DNA of 64,000 bases from Streptomyces sp. Mut1 (GCF_030719295.1 NZ_CP120997.1:1426001-1490000); one strand, 5' to 3'; counted from the first letter of the stretch, positions 51,565 through 63,285 are shown. Notes: generated by a model not told the origin, from the sequence alone. Translations and numbers: made by a program.

Positions 51565-53087
51565 AGGGGAAGTGTGTCCTGGGTACCGGCCGGAACCGGT
51601 CGGCCGGAGGTCTCGGGTGCAGCCGGGGAAGTCTTGCGGGGCGCGCGCTTGCGCTTGGCCGGTTTGGTGTCGGCGGCCCGCTGCGCGCGGATCCGGTCGA
51701 GCAGGGCGGACGCGGACTCGTCGTCGGGGTCCTGGGGGACGAGGGTGCCGGTGAAGGCGGCGTGGAGGAGGCCGCTGCGCAGCCCTTCGCCCTGCTCGCG
51801 CACGCCCTGAATCACCTGCTGGGCAGATTTCGCCTCCGCTAGGTGACTCTCAATAGCCTTGACCAGTTCTCCCTGAATGAACTTTGGTGGAACAGGGACA
51901 GGCATCAGCTTGATTGTTCGAAGGCTGATGGAGGCAAGATTGACCGTCTGCCTCCCATTTCGATCACACCAATTCTTACCGAATGCATTGGAATGCCAGG
52001 CAAGCAATCTGGGGTCGAGCACGTCCCCTCTGACGCGCGCACGAAAGACGTGATTCTGGTGAATGCAGTCCTCTATCTGCTCTTCCCAGATCCACCCGCG
52101 TCCCAGCTTGTCCCGGTCTCCCCCCTCATTGAGGAGGACATCACCGAATTCAAGCTTCAGAGACTGAGCTTTCTTCGCGGGCACCCTGATTTTTTCCACG
52201 CGATCAAGAACAAGGCGTCCACGCTGCACATTCGCAACCCGAAGGTACGGGACTTCAACGTACTCGGGGTCACTCTGCTTTTTTCCATCTTTCGTGACTC
52301 CCCCGACCACATCCGCAATTTCCCCGAGACGCGCCCATTTCCATCCGAGCGGGAGATCAGGAAGTACGCCGTCATCAGCATCTGCGGGTTCAAGCGAGGC
52401 AGGAAAACACTCAACTCCGTCCAGTCCGCCGCATGCACCTCTTCCGGTGATTACGTCTTCCAAAACTGCGGAGGCAGTCAAAGCAGCCTGCACGGCCCCC
52501 TCTCCCGCGTCAATATGCGCCAGCTGATCGTCCAGCTTGGCGACGATGCGGTGCTGTTCGGCGAGAGGCGGGACAACAATCACTGTACCCAGGAGGGCCT
52601 TGCGCGACACGCTTGCCTGGTTCACGTGGTTGTTCAGGATCGACTTGAAGTACCCAGTGGCCCACAAGTGGTGCATTTGCACTGCCAGGAACCTCCCGTC
52701 CAGCCCCTCCGGTCCACGCAACCGAGTCATGTGGTTCGAGAATGCGAGCGGCTGAATGGAGTCGACCCAAGCCGTCTTCCCAACCAGCACCGGACTGTTC
52801 GTGTTATTGAAAAGAACATCGCCTCGCTCAACACGCCTGCCGGTCTCATCAGCAACGAACCGCGCATCCCGCGCATCCAAGACTCCATTGCGGGTGATGT
52901 TCATCGGGCGGAGATGGAGGATTCCAACACCATCGCGATTGTGCTTACCGCTGGCGAAGCCCGGTTGTGCCTCGACCCCCAATTCTCCGAGCGTCGCCCA
53001 AACCCACCCCGCAGGCAACTCCCCCGCAACCCCCTCCTCGGCCCCCGAGCCCTCCGGCTCCGGCCCCGTTCCCGAGTCGGTCGTCAC
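51561..53087 (-). CDS. hsdS: Type I restriction-modification specificity subunit HsdS
   Basis: 508 aa from a GTG at 53087, overlapping the hsdR stop as GTGA. Two target-recognition domains each open with the same phrase, LPAGWVWATLGELG (about 24) and LPLGWKWARLGEIADVVGG (about 243), and each is followed by a conserved helix (PPLAEQHRIVAKLDDQLAHI; the second ends PPKFIQGELVKAIESHLAEA). The C-terminus is Lys/Arg/Ala-rich. Recognition domains (roughly 51850-52960) are less GC-rich than the flanks. Recognises a bipartite DNA site for the complex. Confidence 0.95.
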   Translation of the reverse strand: MTTDSGTGPEPEGSGAEEGVAGELPAGWVWATLGELGVEAQPGFASGKHNRDGVGILHLRPMNITRNGVLDARDARFVADETGRRVERGDVLFNNTNSPVLVGKTAWVDSIQPLAFSNHMTRLRGPEGLDGRFLAVQMHHLWATGYFKSILNNHVNQASVSRKALLGTVIVVPPLAEQHRIVAKLDDQLAHIDAGEGAVQAALTASAVLEDVITGRGACGGLDGVECFPASLEPADADDGVLPDLPLGWKWARLGEIADVVGGVTKDGKKQSDPEYVEVPYLRVANVQRGRLVLDRVEKIRVPAKKAQSLKLEFGDVLLNEGGDRDKLGRGWIWEEQIEDCIHQNHVFRARVRGDVLDPRLLAWHSNAFGKNWCDRNGRQTVNLASISLRTIKLMPVPVPPKFIQGELVKAIESHLAEAKSAQQVIQGVREQGEGLRSGLLHAAFTGTLVPQDPDDESASALLDRIRAQRAADTKPAKRKRAPRKTSPAAPETSGRPVPAGTQDTLPL

Positions 53088-56000
53088 GCGCTCAGCTCCC
53101 TGTCCAGTTCGGTGATGATGTGTTCGGCCCGTGTCCCCCCGAATTCAGCAATGAAGCCGTCCGTACCATTGCGTGTGGTGAAAGGGGGATAATCCAGGTC
53201 GGCGGTGTCGAAGCGTACACGCCTGGCCGTCGCTTCGGCGATGCGGTCGAGCCACCAGCGCTGACGCGTCGTAAACCGGTTGCCCACCTGTTCCTGGCCG
53301 GCGATCCAGCGTTGGTAGCGCTCGCGTACGAGCTCCTCGTACGGACGTGGAGCCGGTGCCCCCCGCTCCGCGCCGCCCGCGAGCTCGTAACGGAGCAAGG
53401 CCAGCAGGTCGGAGGTCGTACGTGTGCGACGGGCGCCGTCGATCACCGCCTCGCCGAGCCGCTCGTACGCCTGCCAGAGCCGGTCCGGGGTCCAGGCGCG
53501 CGGTGGGCGAGCGATGCTGCGGGCCACGTCGTCGAGCCTGTTCATGGCGGCGCTCGGTGACACGTCCGAGCCAGCGCTGAACGCGATGGACATGGCCGCG
53601 ATCTCGTCCCGGTTGTCGGCGATGTACTGGCGCCAGTCCCGGACGGTCCGCGACGCCGAGTCCTCGTCCTCCACGACCGCGCCCGCCCCGAGCAGTTCGT
53701 CCGTGCCGGTCTCGTCGTAGAGGATGTCCTTCGCTCGCCGCATCTCCAGCAGTCGGGCGCGCAGCGGTGGCTGGGCGGCGAGTGGCCGCACGGCCCGTTC
53801 GATGAGGTCGCGTACCGCGTGCTCGGGATCGCGGCCGGCGTGCTGGGCGGCCTCGCGGGCCTCCAGTTGCCGGTCCGCCGAGACGGCGTCGACCATTCCG
53901 TGGACGATCCTCGTCAGCTCCAGTCCACCGCTCAGGCGCTGGATCTCGGCACGTTCCTCGTCCGTCATCTGGACGTCGAGTTTGGCGAGGCGGGCCGCGA
54001 GGGTGGAGACCTCTTCCTCCTCGATGGTGTTCGCGGCGGTCTTGCGGAGGAGCTTCTCCAGACTGATCTGCTTGTCGGTGTGGCGTTCCAGCGGTGCCGC
54101 GTCGACCTTCGGCTTCTTCGTCACACCGACCGCGTCGACGATCACGAAGCGGGTTTTCGGGCCCACGCCGGGAGTGACCTTCTCGAACTCCGTGAGAGAC
54201 AGAGTCCGGGCCCCGCGGCCCTTCATCTGCTCGAAGTAGGCCCAGCTCTTGACGTCCCGCAGGAAGAGCAGGCACTCCAGCGGTTTGACGTCCGTGCCGG
54301 TGGCGATCATGTCGACCGTCACAGCGATCCGCAGGTCAGGCAGGTTCCGGAAGGCAGCCAGGCGTTCGGCGGCGTTACGGGCCGCGCTGGTGATCTTCGC
54401 GCAGAAGTTGTTGCCCTTGCCGAAGACGTCGCGGACGACCTCGACGATCTCCTCCGCGTGGTTGTCGTTCTTGGCGAAGACCAGCGTCTTGGGCACGTAC
54501 ATCTCGTCCCACAGCAGGGCTCCCGTGGCCTGGTCACGCTTCGCCCGCTCGGGGAATATCTCCGTGAACAGCCGGTCGTGGAAGGTCTGGACGACCGTGC
54601 GAAGCTGGTCCTTGCTGATGACCCCGACACCAACCTGGCTCGCTCCGTACGCGATGTCCTCATCGATGTCCTCATAGCGCTGACGGCGCGTGCGGCGGTC
54701 ACGGACCGGGATGGTCCCCTGCGCTATGACGCCACCCTCAGCGGTGACGCGCGTGTTGATCTCGTAGACGGAGAAGTCGACGTTGACGCGGTCGGCCACA
54801 GCCTCCTGGTACGAGTACTCGCTGACCAGGTTGCCGTTGAAATAGCCGAAGGTCTGAGCGACGGGGGTGGCGGTGAGGCCGACGATGGGGGCGTCGAAGT
54901 ATTCGAGGACTGAGCGCCACTTGCCGTAGATGGAACGGTGGCACTCATCGACGATGATCAGGTCGAAGGCCTCCGGCGGGATGTCCGCGTTGTAGCCGAC
55001 CTCGATGCCGCCGGGCACATCGATGTCGTACTCGACCTCCCCGTCCCCTTGTGCGGCCCCCGGCAGGATCGCGCCGGTGAGTTCCATGTAGAGGCGCTGC
55101 ACGGTGGAGATCACGACCTTGGAGGAGGTGAGCATGCCCTCCGCACCGAGACGCTGGACGTTGTAGAGGTCGGCGAACTTGCGATCGGTGTCCGGAGTCT
55201 TGAAGTTCTCGAACTCGGCGAACGCCTGCGCGCCGAGGTTGTTGCGGTCCACCAGGAACAGGACGCGCTCGGCGCGGGCGTGCTTGAGGGTTCGGTACGA
55301 GAACGTGACGGCCGTGAATGTCTTGCCGGCGCCGGTGGCCATCTGAACGAGGGCACGGGCCTGGCCCATGCCCTGCTGCCCCTTGCCCAGGGCCAGCGAG
55401 TTCTCCACGCCGCGTACGGCCTCGATCTGCGCGGGCCGTAGGGGGCGTTCGTCGAGTTCGGGCATGCGGTGACACAGTCGGGCCCGGTAGCTGGGGGCCT
55501 GCTCGTCCTCCTCGGCCTGGCGTACCCAGCGGGCCAGGGTGCGCGGCTGGTGGAAGGAGAAAATGCGGCGGGTGCGGGAGTCCGGGTCGAGGACGGACCG
55601 GAAGCGGGTCTCGCCGCCATCGCTGACGTAGCGGAACGGGAGCGGGGTGCGCCAGGCGCTGAAGCGCTGCTGGGCACCGGTGAGGTTGTCAGCGTAGCGA
55701 TCGGCCTGGGCCTCGGCGGCGGAGAGGTCCGCGCCTTCACGCTTGGCCTCGATGACGCCGACGAGCTTGCGGTCGACGTAGAGGGCGTAGTCGGCGCGGC
55801 CCCGGGCTGTGGTGACCTCTCGGACGGCGACACCGTTGCCCCGTCGGTCGCCCTGGATGTGAAGGTTGAGGTCCGCGCCGCCGTCCTGAACGTCCCAGCC
55901 CGCTGCCACGAGCATGGCGTCGAGTCGCTTGCGGACCTGCACTTCGCTGAGTGGTTCTCGGGATGCCTGCTCGGCGTTGTCGAGGAGGCGGGCCCGCTCC

Positions 56001-56767
56001 GCGACGGCGGCCGAGGCGGCGGCTCGGTCAATGGTGGCGGTGTGACGGCGGTCGAGCTGGGTCGCCTCGGCGGCGGCCTGGAATTCCTTGAGCCGGTGCT
56101 GCATGGCAGCGACCGCACGGGCCATATTCTCGCGCTCGGCCTGCGCCTGGGCGAGCTCGCGTTCGACGGCGCTCCGGGCGGCCTGTTCGGCCTGGGCCTG
56201 GGATGCCTGGTCGTGATAGCTGAGACGGGCCTCCTCCAGCTCCCTGCGTGCCTGGGCAACATCCTGCACGAGACGCGCGTTCTCGGCGGCGGGGGTGTGG
56301 TCGGGGCTGGGCGGTACGAACGGCAGCTGCTCACGTGAGCCGGTGAGCAGTCGGTGATACCAGACTCCGAGGCGGAAGCAGGTACGCAGAGCTCGGAACG
56401 CGTCGTCGGCGCTGTCGAGCCCCGAGTGGTTGGCGTCGTTGCCGAGGGTGCGGACCTCGTGAAAGGCGGTGCCCACGTCGCCGTGGAGGTAGCCCTCCCG
56501 GTCCAGAGCCCGCAGCCGGTCGAACTGGGTGGTGCCCTCTGCCCGGACCCGCCCTCGGCTGACGAGATCGGCCGCCATGGCCTCCGCGAACTGGCGGGAT
56601 TTGATCAGGGATGTGTTCGGGTCGCTGAAAACGTGGCTCTCGGCGGCGGTTCCATAGGCGACAAGCAGCGGAAGGTGCGGCAGCAAAAAGCCGAAGTTGC
56701 GGGACTGTCCGGCCAGACGTACGAGCCGGGGATCCGACGTCCGCGAAACCCCGTCCGTGCTGCTCAT
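53084..56767 (-). CDS. hsdR: Type I restriction-modification endonuclease/translocase subunit HsdR
   Basis: 1,227 aa from the ATG at 56767; a longer frame reaches 56941 without conserved sequence. An N-terminal DUF4145-like helical region (1-150), then a Gln/Ala coiled coil (165-265), the HSDR_N endonuclease (D326 with VIEAK at 338-342), and an SF2 helicase with Walker A ATGAGKT (477-483), DECH (607-610) and LTATP (631-635). The C-terminal region is of the EcoEI R type. ATP-driven DNA translocation and cleavage of unmodified DNA. First gene of the operon. Confidence 0.96.
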   Translation of the reverse strand: MSSTDGVSRTSDPRLVRLAGQSRNFGFLLPHLPLLVAYGTAAESHVFSDPNTSLIKSRQFAEAMAADLVSRGRVRAEGTTQFDRLRALDREGYLHGDVGTAFHEVRTLGNDANHSGLDSADDAFRALRTCFRLGVWYHRLLTGSREQLPFVPPSPDHTPAAENARLVQDVAQARRELEEARLSYHDQASQAQAEQAARSAVERELAQAQAERENMARAVAAMQHRLKEFQAAAEATQLDRRHTATIDRAAASAAVAERARLLDNAEQASREPLSEVQVRKRLDAMLVAAGWDVQDGGADLNLHIQGDRRGNGVAVREVTTARGRADYALYVDRKLVGVIEAKREGADLSAAEAQADRYADNLTGAQQRFSAWRTPLPFRYVSDGGETRFRSVLDPDSRTRRIFSFHQPRTLARWVRQAEEDEQAPSYRARLCHRMPELDERPLRPAQIEAVRGVENSLALGKGQQGMGQARALVQMATGAGKTFTAVTFSYRTLKHARAERVLFLVDRNNLGAQAFAEFENFKTPDTDRKFADLYNVQRLGAEGMLTSSKVVISTVQRLYMELTGAILPGAAQGDGEVEYDIDVPGGIEVGYNADIPPEAFDLIIVDECHRSIYGKWRSVLEYFDAPIVGLTATPVAQTFGYFNGNLVSEYSYQEAVADRVNVDFSVYEINTRVTAEGGVIAQGTIPVRDRRTRRQRYEDIDEDIAYGASQVGVGVISKDQLRTVVQTFHDRLFTEIFPERAKRDQATGALLWDEMYVPKTLVFAKNDNHAEEIVEVVRDVFGKGNNFCAKITSAARNAAERLAAFRNLPDLRIAVTVDMIATGTDVKPLECLLFLRDVKSWAYFEQMKGRGARTLSLTEFEKVTPGVGPKTRFVIVDAVGVTKKPKVDAAPLERHTDKQISLEKLLRKTAANTIEEEEVSTLAARLAKLDVQMTDEERAEIQRLSGGLELTRIVHGMVDAVSADRQLEAREAAQHAGRDPEHAVRDLIERAVRPLAAQPPLRARLLEMRRAKDILYDETGTDELLGAGAVVEDEDSASRTVRDWRQYIADNRDEIAAMSIAFSAGSDVSPSAAMNRLDDVARSIARPPRAWTPDRLWQAYERLGEAVIDGARRTRTTSDLLALLRYELAGGAERGAPAPRPYEELVRERYQRWIAGQEQVGNRFTTRQRWWLDRIAEATARRVRFDTADLDYPPFTTRNGTDGFIAEFGGTRAEHIITELDRELSA

Positions 56768-56987
56768 GCGTTGATTCCAGCCTTCCGCCAGTACGAGGGC
56801 TGCTTCCACTCGTACGCCGTGATCACCCGTCGAGCCTAACGGGCGACCCGGCCGTGATGCTGCGGCTTTCACCTCACTGCGCACCCTGCTGCGATTCCGA
56901 TTGCCCCTGCAGGGAAAGCCACGCCGCACCCGTCGGCGCATGATTCACTCACTCGGACCGCGCCATGACTCTATGGGGAGGCTCTAC

Positions 56988-58507
<1,520 letters not shown>

Positions 58508-58511
<4 letters not shown>

Positions 58512-58597
58512 GCCGCGACCACGGGACCGGCTGGGGGTCCGGGGGTCGCCCCCCGGGAGAGCACAGCCTCAATACGACGCAGGAGGCCGGACGATGA
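58508..58597 (+). CDS. 29-aa mini-ORF 1 in the tandem repeat
   Basis: ATG overlaps the tldD stop (ATGA) and GGAGG precedes it; reads MSRDHGTGWGSGGRPPGEHS and on to NTTQEAGR, the same tail as TldD. Stop overlaps the next unit's ATG. Probably a by-product of duplication that preserves coupling; no function implied. Confidence 0.4.
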
Positions 58598-58683
58598 GCC
58601 GCGACCACGGGACCGGCTGGGGGTCCGGGGGTCGTCCCCCGGGAAAGCACAGCCTGAATACGACGCAGGAGGCCGGACGATGA
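58594..58683 (+). CDS. 29-aa mini-ORF 2 in the tandem repeat
   Basis: Second copy, one residue different (PPGKHS). GGAGG site, ATGA overlaps with both mini-ORF 1 and pmbA. Translation of both mini-ORFs would carry ribosomes from tldD to pmbA. Confidence 0.4.
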   Translation: MSRDHGTGWGSGGRPPGKHSLNTTQEAGR

Positions 58684-60074
58684 GCCGCGTCAGCAAGCCG
58701 TACGAGATCGTCGAGCGCGCGCTCGACCTGTCCACCGCCGACGGCTGTGTGGTCATCGCGGACGAGGAGTCGTCGGCCAATCTGCGCTGGGCCGGCAACG
58801 CGCTGACCACCAACGGGGTGACCCGGGGCCGCACGCTGACCGTCATCGCCACGGTCGACGGCTCCGAGGGCACCGCGTCCGGTGTGGTGTCCCGGTCCGC
58901 CGTCACCGACGCCGACCTGGAACCGCTGGTGCGGGCCGCGGAGGCTGCCGCGCGCGGCGCCGGACCGGCCGAGGACGCTCAGCCGCTGGTCAGCGGGGTG
59001 CCCGCGTCGCCCGACTTCACGGACGCGCCGGCCGAGACGGACTCGGACGTGTTCGCCGCGTTCGCCCCGGCACTCGGCGACGCCTTCGCCCGCGCCCGCT
59101 CCGGGGGGCGCGAGCTGTACGGCTTCGCGCACCACGAGATGACCTCCACCTACCTCGGCACGTCCACCGGGCTGCGGCTGCGCCACGACCAGCCGAACGG
59201 CACGCTGGAGCTGAACGCCAAGTCGCCCGACCGCTCCCGTTCGGCCTGGGCGGGCCGCTCCACGCGGGACTTCAAGGACGTCGACCCGGGCGAGCTGGAC
59301 GCGGAGCTGGCGCGCCGCCTGAGCTGGGCCGAGCGCCGCATCGAGCTGCCCGCCGGCCGGTACGAGACGCTGCTGCCGCCGACCGCCGTCGCGGACCTGC
59401 TGATCTACCAGCTCTGGTCCTCCACGGCCCGGGACGCCGCCGAGGGCCGGACGGTGTTCTCCAAGCCGGGCGGCGGCACCCGGCTCGGCGAGACGCTGTC
59501 CCCGCTGCCGCTGACCCTGCGCAGCGACCCGCACGCCCCCGGGCTGGAGTCGGCGCCCTTCGTCATCGCCCACTCCTCCGGGGACGGCGCCTCGGTCTTC
59601 GACAACGGGCTGCCGCTGGCCAGGACCGACTGGATCGGTGACGGCCGGCTGGAGCAGCTGACGACGACCCGGCACACCGCGGGCCTGACCGGGCTGCCGC
59701 TCGCCCCGGCGGTCGACAACCTGATCCTGGAAGGCGGCGGCGAGCAGTCGCTGGAGGAGATGGTCGCCGCGACGAGCGGCCCGGCGCTGCTGCTGACCTG
59801 CCTCTGGTACATCCGCGAGGTGGACCCGGCGACGCTGCTGCTGACCGGGCTGACCCGGGACGGGGTCTATCTCGTCGAGAACGGGGAGGTGACCGGCGAG
59901 GTGAACAACTTCCGCTTCAACGAGTCCCCGGTCGGCCTGCTGTCCCGGGCCACGGAGGCGGGCCGCACCGAGAAGACGCTGCCGCGCGAGTGGGGCGACT
60001 GGTTCACCCGGGCCGCGATGCCCGCCCTGCGCATCCCGGACTTCAACATGAGCTCGGTCAGCCGGGGGGTGTGA
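58680..60074 (+). CDS. PmbA/TldE-like metalloprotease partner
   Basis: 464 aa from the ATG at 58680 (MSRVSKPYEIVERALDLSTA), GGAGG upstream and ATGA overlap with mini-ORF 2. TldD/PmbA fold but without HExxxH, so it is the inactive TldE-type subunit; the C-terminal half has GVYLVENGEVTGEVNNFRFN, typical of this family. Forms a heterodimer with TldD. Same operon. Confidence 0.93.
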   Translation: MSRVSKPYEIVERALDLSTADGCVVIADEESSANLRWAGNALTTNGVTRGRTLTVIATVDGSEGTASGVVSRSAVTDADLEPLVRAAEAAARGAGPAEDAQPLVSGVPASPDFTDAPAETDSDVFAAFAPALGDAFARARSGGRELYGFAHHEMTSTYLGTSTGLRLRHDQPNGTLELNAKSPDRSRSAWAGRSTRDFKDVDPGELDAELARRLSWAERRIELPAGRYETLLPPTAVADLLIYQLWSSTARDAAEGRTVFSKPGGGTRLGETLSPLPLTLRSDPHAPGLESAPFVIAHSSGDGASVFDNGLPLARTDWIGDGRLEQLTTTRHTAGLTGLPLAPAVDNLILEGGGEQSLEEMVAATSGPALLLTCLWYIREVDPATLLLTGLTRDGVYLVENGEVTGEVNNFRFNESPVGLLSRATEAGRTEKTLPREWGDWFTRAAMPALRIPDFNMSSVSRGV

Positions 60075-60132
60075 CCCGCCTAGACTGACTGACGCGTAAA
60101 ACCTGACCCGTCTTGATAAGGAGCACGGAACC

Positions 60133-61401
60133 GTGACGGACATCGTCGACGAGCTGAAGTGGCGCGGGCTGTTCGCCCAGTCCACCGACGAGGACGCATT
60201 GCGCAAGGCTCTCGCGGACGGTCCGGTCACGTTCTATTGCGGCTACGACCCCACCGCGGCGAGTCTGCACGTCGGCCACCTGGTGCAGGTGCTCACCATG
60301 CGCCGGCTCCAGCGGGCCGGTCTGCGGCCGCTCGCCCTGGTGGGCGGGGCCACCGGCCAGATCGGTGACCCCCGGCCGACCGCCGAGCGCACGCTGAACG
60401 ATCCGGAGACGGTCGCCCAGTGGGTGACCCGGCTGCGCTCGCAGATCGAGCCGTTCCTGTCCTTCGAGGGCGAGAACGCCGCGGTCATGGTGAACAACCT
60501 GGACTGGACCGCGGGCATGTCCGCGATCGAGTTCCTGCGGGACATCGGCAAGCACTTCCGGGTCAACAAGATGCTGACCAAGGACTCCGTCGCCCGGCGG
60601 CTGGAGTCCGACGAGGGCATCAGCTACACCGAGTTCAGCTACCAGCTGCTCCAGAGCATGGACTTCCTGGAGCTGTACCGCCGCTACGGCTGCACGCTCC
60701 AGCAGGGCGGCAGCGACCAGTGGGGCAACCTCACGGCGGGCATCGACCTGATCCACCGCCTGGAGCCGGACGCCGAGGTGCACCTGCTGGCGACCCCGCT
60801 GATGACGAAGGCGGACGGCACCAAGTTCAGCAAGTCGGAGAACGGGGCCATCTGGCTCGACGCGGAGCTCACGACGCCGTACGCGTTCTACCAGTTCTGG
60901 CTGAACGCGGACGACCGGGACATCTCGCGCTACATGCGCATCCTCAGCTTCCGGACCCCGGCCGAGCTGGAGGAGCTGGAGAAGGTCACCGAGGAGCGCC
61001 CGCAGGCGCGGACGGCGCAGCGCGCGCTGGCCGAGGAGCTGACGACGCTGGTGCACGGGGCGGACCAGTGCGCCGCGGTCGTCGCCGCGTCGAAGGCCCT
61101 GTTCGGCCAGGGCGAGCTGGGTGAGCTGGACGAGGCGACGCTGAGCGCCGCCCTGTCCGAGGTGCCGCACGCCCGGGTCACCGAGCTGGGCCCGCTGGTC
61201 GACCTGCTGGTGGAGGTCGGTCTCGCGCCGAGCAAGTCGGGTGCGCGGCGCACGGTCAAGGAGGGCGGCGCGTACGTGAACAACGTGAAGGTCCTCGACG
61301 GCGAGGCGGCACCGGCCCGCGAGGAGCTGCTGCACGGGCGCTGGCTGGTGCTGCGCCGGGGCAAGAAGAACCTCGCGGCGATCGAGGTCGCGGCCGGCTG
61401 A
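60133..61401 (+). CDS. tyrS: tyrosyl-tRNA synthetase
   Basis: 422 aa from a GTG at 60133 with AAGGAG upstream. Class I synthetase: [20 protein letters not shown] (HIGH variant HVGH), [14 protein letters not shown] and the KMSKS variant KFSKS in [17 protein letters not shown]-terminal S4 domain ([17 protein letters not shown]). TyrRS of the bacterial type. In S. coelicolor the corresponding gene is near SCO1818. A strong terminator follows. Confidence 0.97.
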   Translation: MTDIVDELKWRGLFAQSTDEDALRKALADGPVTFYCGYDPTAASLHVGHLVQVLTMRRLQRAGLRPLALVGGATGQIGDPRPTAERTLNDPETVAQWVTRLRSQIEPFLSFEGENAAVMVNNLDWTAGMSAIEFLRDIGKHFRVNKMLTKDSVARRLESDEGISYTEFSYQLLQSMDFLELYRRYGCTLQQGGSDQWGNLTAGIDLIHRLEPDAEVHLLATPLMTKADGTKFSKSENGAIWLDAELTTPYAFYQFWLNADDRDISRYMRILSFRTPAELEELEKVTEERPQARTAQRALAEELTTLVHGADQCAAVVAASKALFGQGELGELDEATLSAALSEVPHARVTELGPLVDLLVEVGLAPSKSGARRTVKEGGAYVNNVKVLDGEAAPAREELLHGRWLVLRRGKKNLAAIEVAAG

Positions 61402-61435
61402 ACCCCGGGCCGCGCCCTCCAGGCGTACGACGCGG

Positions 61436-61474
61436 GCCGGAGGCCCCCAGGAGTTGCTCCTGGGGGCCTCCGGC
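61436..61474. terminator. tyrS terminator
   Basis: 18-bp stem 61436-61453 / 61457-61474 with loop TTG. Confidence 0.85.
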
Positions 61475-61629
61475 ATATGCCGTGACGGTCCCGGCCGGCG
61501 CACCGCGCACGCGCGCGCCGGGGTGCCTATCATTCTGGTAGCCGACAAACCACCCCTGATCGGACGACTCGCAAGGGTAGGCCGGCTCGGCCAAGGCGCC
61601 CTTTGAACCAGACGAAGGAGTCGGTACAA

Positions 61630-62694
61630 GTGAAGGCTGCGCGCTATTACGACCGCGGAGACATTCGTATCGAGGACATCGCGGAGCCCACGGTCCAGCC
61701 GGGGACGGTGGGCATCGACGTCGCGTACTGCGGGATCTGCGGTACCGACCTGCACGAGTATCTCGACGGACCGATCTTCGTCCCGCCGGCCGGTCAGCCG
61801 CACCCGGTGTCGGGCGAGTCCGCCCCCGTGACACTCGGCCACGAGATGTCCGGCGTCGTGTACGCGGTGGGCGAGGGGGTGGAGGACCTCAAGCCGGGTG
61901 ACCGCGTCGTGGTGGAGCCCTACATCCTGCGGCCCGAGGTCGACACCGGGCCGGACAACTCCGCCTACCACCTCTCACCCGACATGAACTTCATCGGGCT
62001 GGCCGGCCATGGCGGCGGGCTCGCGGAGAAGATCGTCGTCGAGCGCCGGTGGGTGCACCCGGTCGGGGACATTCCGCTGGACGAGGCCGCTCTCATCGAG
62101 CCGCTCTCTGTCGCGTACCACGCGTTCGAGCGCTCCGGCGCGAAGGCGGGCGACTTCGCGCTCGTCGGCGGGGCGGGGCCCATCGGGCTGCTGACCTGTG
62201 CGGTGCTGAAGGCCATGGATGTCGAGGTCGCGGTCACCGAGCTGAGCCGGCTGCGCCGGCAGAAGGCCCTGGACGCCGGGGTCGCCGACCATGTCATCGA
62301 CCCCGCCGTCTCGGACGTCGCGGCAGAGGTGCGCCGCCTCACGGACGGCAGGGGCGCGGATGTGGCGTTCGAAGCGACGTCGGTCAACGTCGTCCTCGAC
62401 GCCCTGTTCGACGCCGTCCGGCCGGGTGCCGTCATCACCGTCATCTCGATCTGGGGCAAGCCGGCCTCGCTCGACATGCAGAAGCTCGTCCTCAAGGAGG
62501 TCGACCTGCGCGGCACGATCGCCTACGTCAACTCGCATCCGAAGACCATTGAGCTGGTGCGGGAGGGACGGGTCGATCTGAAGCCGTTCATCACCAGGAC
62601 CATCGGGCTGGACGCTCTCGTCTCCGAGGGCTTCGACACCCTGATCCATCACAACGAGACGGCGGTCAAGGTGCTGGTGGACCCCCGTTCCTGA
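61630..62694 (+). CDS. zinc-dependent alcohol dehydrogenase, 2,3-butanediol dehydrogenase type
   Basis: 354 aa from a GTG at 61630 (GAAGGAG upstream, VKAARYYDRGDIRIEDIAEP). MDR family with catalytic zinc site CGICGTDLHEYLDGP and GHEMSGVVYAVGEGV, a Rossmann loop GGAGPIGLL, and IEPLSVAYHAFER. It lacks the four-Cys structural zinc lobe, which is a feature of the butanediol-type group. Oxidises or reduces a secondary alcohol/ketone with NAD(P); in vivo substrate uncertain. Confidence 0.9.
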   Translation: MKAARYYDRGDIRIEDIAEPTVQPGTVGIDVAYCGICGTDLHEYLDGPIFVPPAGQPHPVSGESAPVTLGHEMSGVVYAVGEGVEDLKPGDRVVVEPYILRPEVDTGPDNSAYHLSPDMNFIGLAGHGGGLAEKIVVERRWVHPVGDIPLDEAALIEPLSVAYHAFERSGAKAGDFALVGGAGPIGLLTCAVLKAMDVEVAVTELSRLRRQKALDAGVADHVIDPAVSDVAAEVRRLTDGRGADVAFEATSVNVVLDALFDAVRPGAVITVISIWGKPASLDMQKLVLKEVDLRGTIAYVNSHPKTIELVREGRVDLKPFITRTIGLDALVSEGFDTLIHHNETAVKVLVDPRS

Positions 62695-62713
62695 CGGCCG
62701 GCCCCGCCTCACA

Positions 62714-62752
62714 GCCGAAGACCTCCCGGGCATCGCCCAGGAGGTCTTCGGC
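62714..62752. terminator. bidirectional hairpin terminator
   Basis: 13-bp inverted repeat GCCGAAGACCTCC (62714-62726) / GGAGGTCTTCGGC (62740-62752) between convergent genes. Confidence 0.82.
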
Positions 62753-62801
62753 ATCGGTGAAGTGCCGTCGGCGCGGCCGGAATTCCCTCCGGCCGCGCGG
62801 T

Positions 62802-63077
62802 TCAGGTCCGCTGTTTGGTGCCTCGCAGCGAGGCCCACAGCATGTCGCCGACTCCGACCACCACCACTGCTCCGATCAGCTGGAGCACATGGCGCGTCCA
62901 GTCGATGCCCTTGGTGTCGTTGACACCGATCCAGGTGGCGACAGCATTTCCGAGGACGCTGCCGATCATGCCGAAGATGATCGTCAGCCAGAGTGGGATC
63001 TGCTGCTTGCCGGGGAGGATCGCCTTCGCGATCAGACCGAGCACCAGGCCCACGATGATTGCCCACAACCAGCCCAT
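62802..63077 (-). CDS. GlsB/YeaQ/YmgE-family stress-response membrane protein
   Basis: 91 aa from the ATG at 63077 with AAGGAGG 6 bp upstream. Three hydrophobic segments; the conserved MGWLWAIIVGLVLGLIAKAI and LPGKQQIPLWLTIIFGMIGS match the family's Gly-rich membrane transglycosylase-associated fold. The tail extends with VLQLIGAVVVVGVGD and a basic end. Function is loosely tied to stress. Confidence 0.9.
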   Translation of the reverse strand: MGWLWAIIVGLVLGLIAKAILPGKQQIPLWLTIIFGMIGSVLGNAVATWIGVNDTKGIDWTRHVLQLIGAVVVVGVGDMLWASLRGTKQRT

Positions 63078-63285
63078 GCTGCCTCCTTGAGCGACGCGGT
63101 GTCGCGCATGTCCCGCCCAGTCTCGGTGCCGGGCCGGCGTGCCGCATGTCGGGCGGGGCCGATCGGGCATCGCGGCCGGGTGGCGGAATGTACGGATACG
63201 GCGCGCCCCGGTCTCGAACGCGCCGGGTGCCGGGCGTAGCGTGGGAGCGGCCGGTCCGGGTCCGGGGAAGGTTGGTGGGGACGTG

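Noticed and set aside
60075..60132. T-box or leader attenuator before tyrS
   Set aside because: The spacer to pmbA is only 58 bp and shows no T-box or antiterminator structure.
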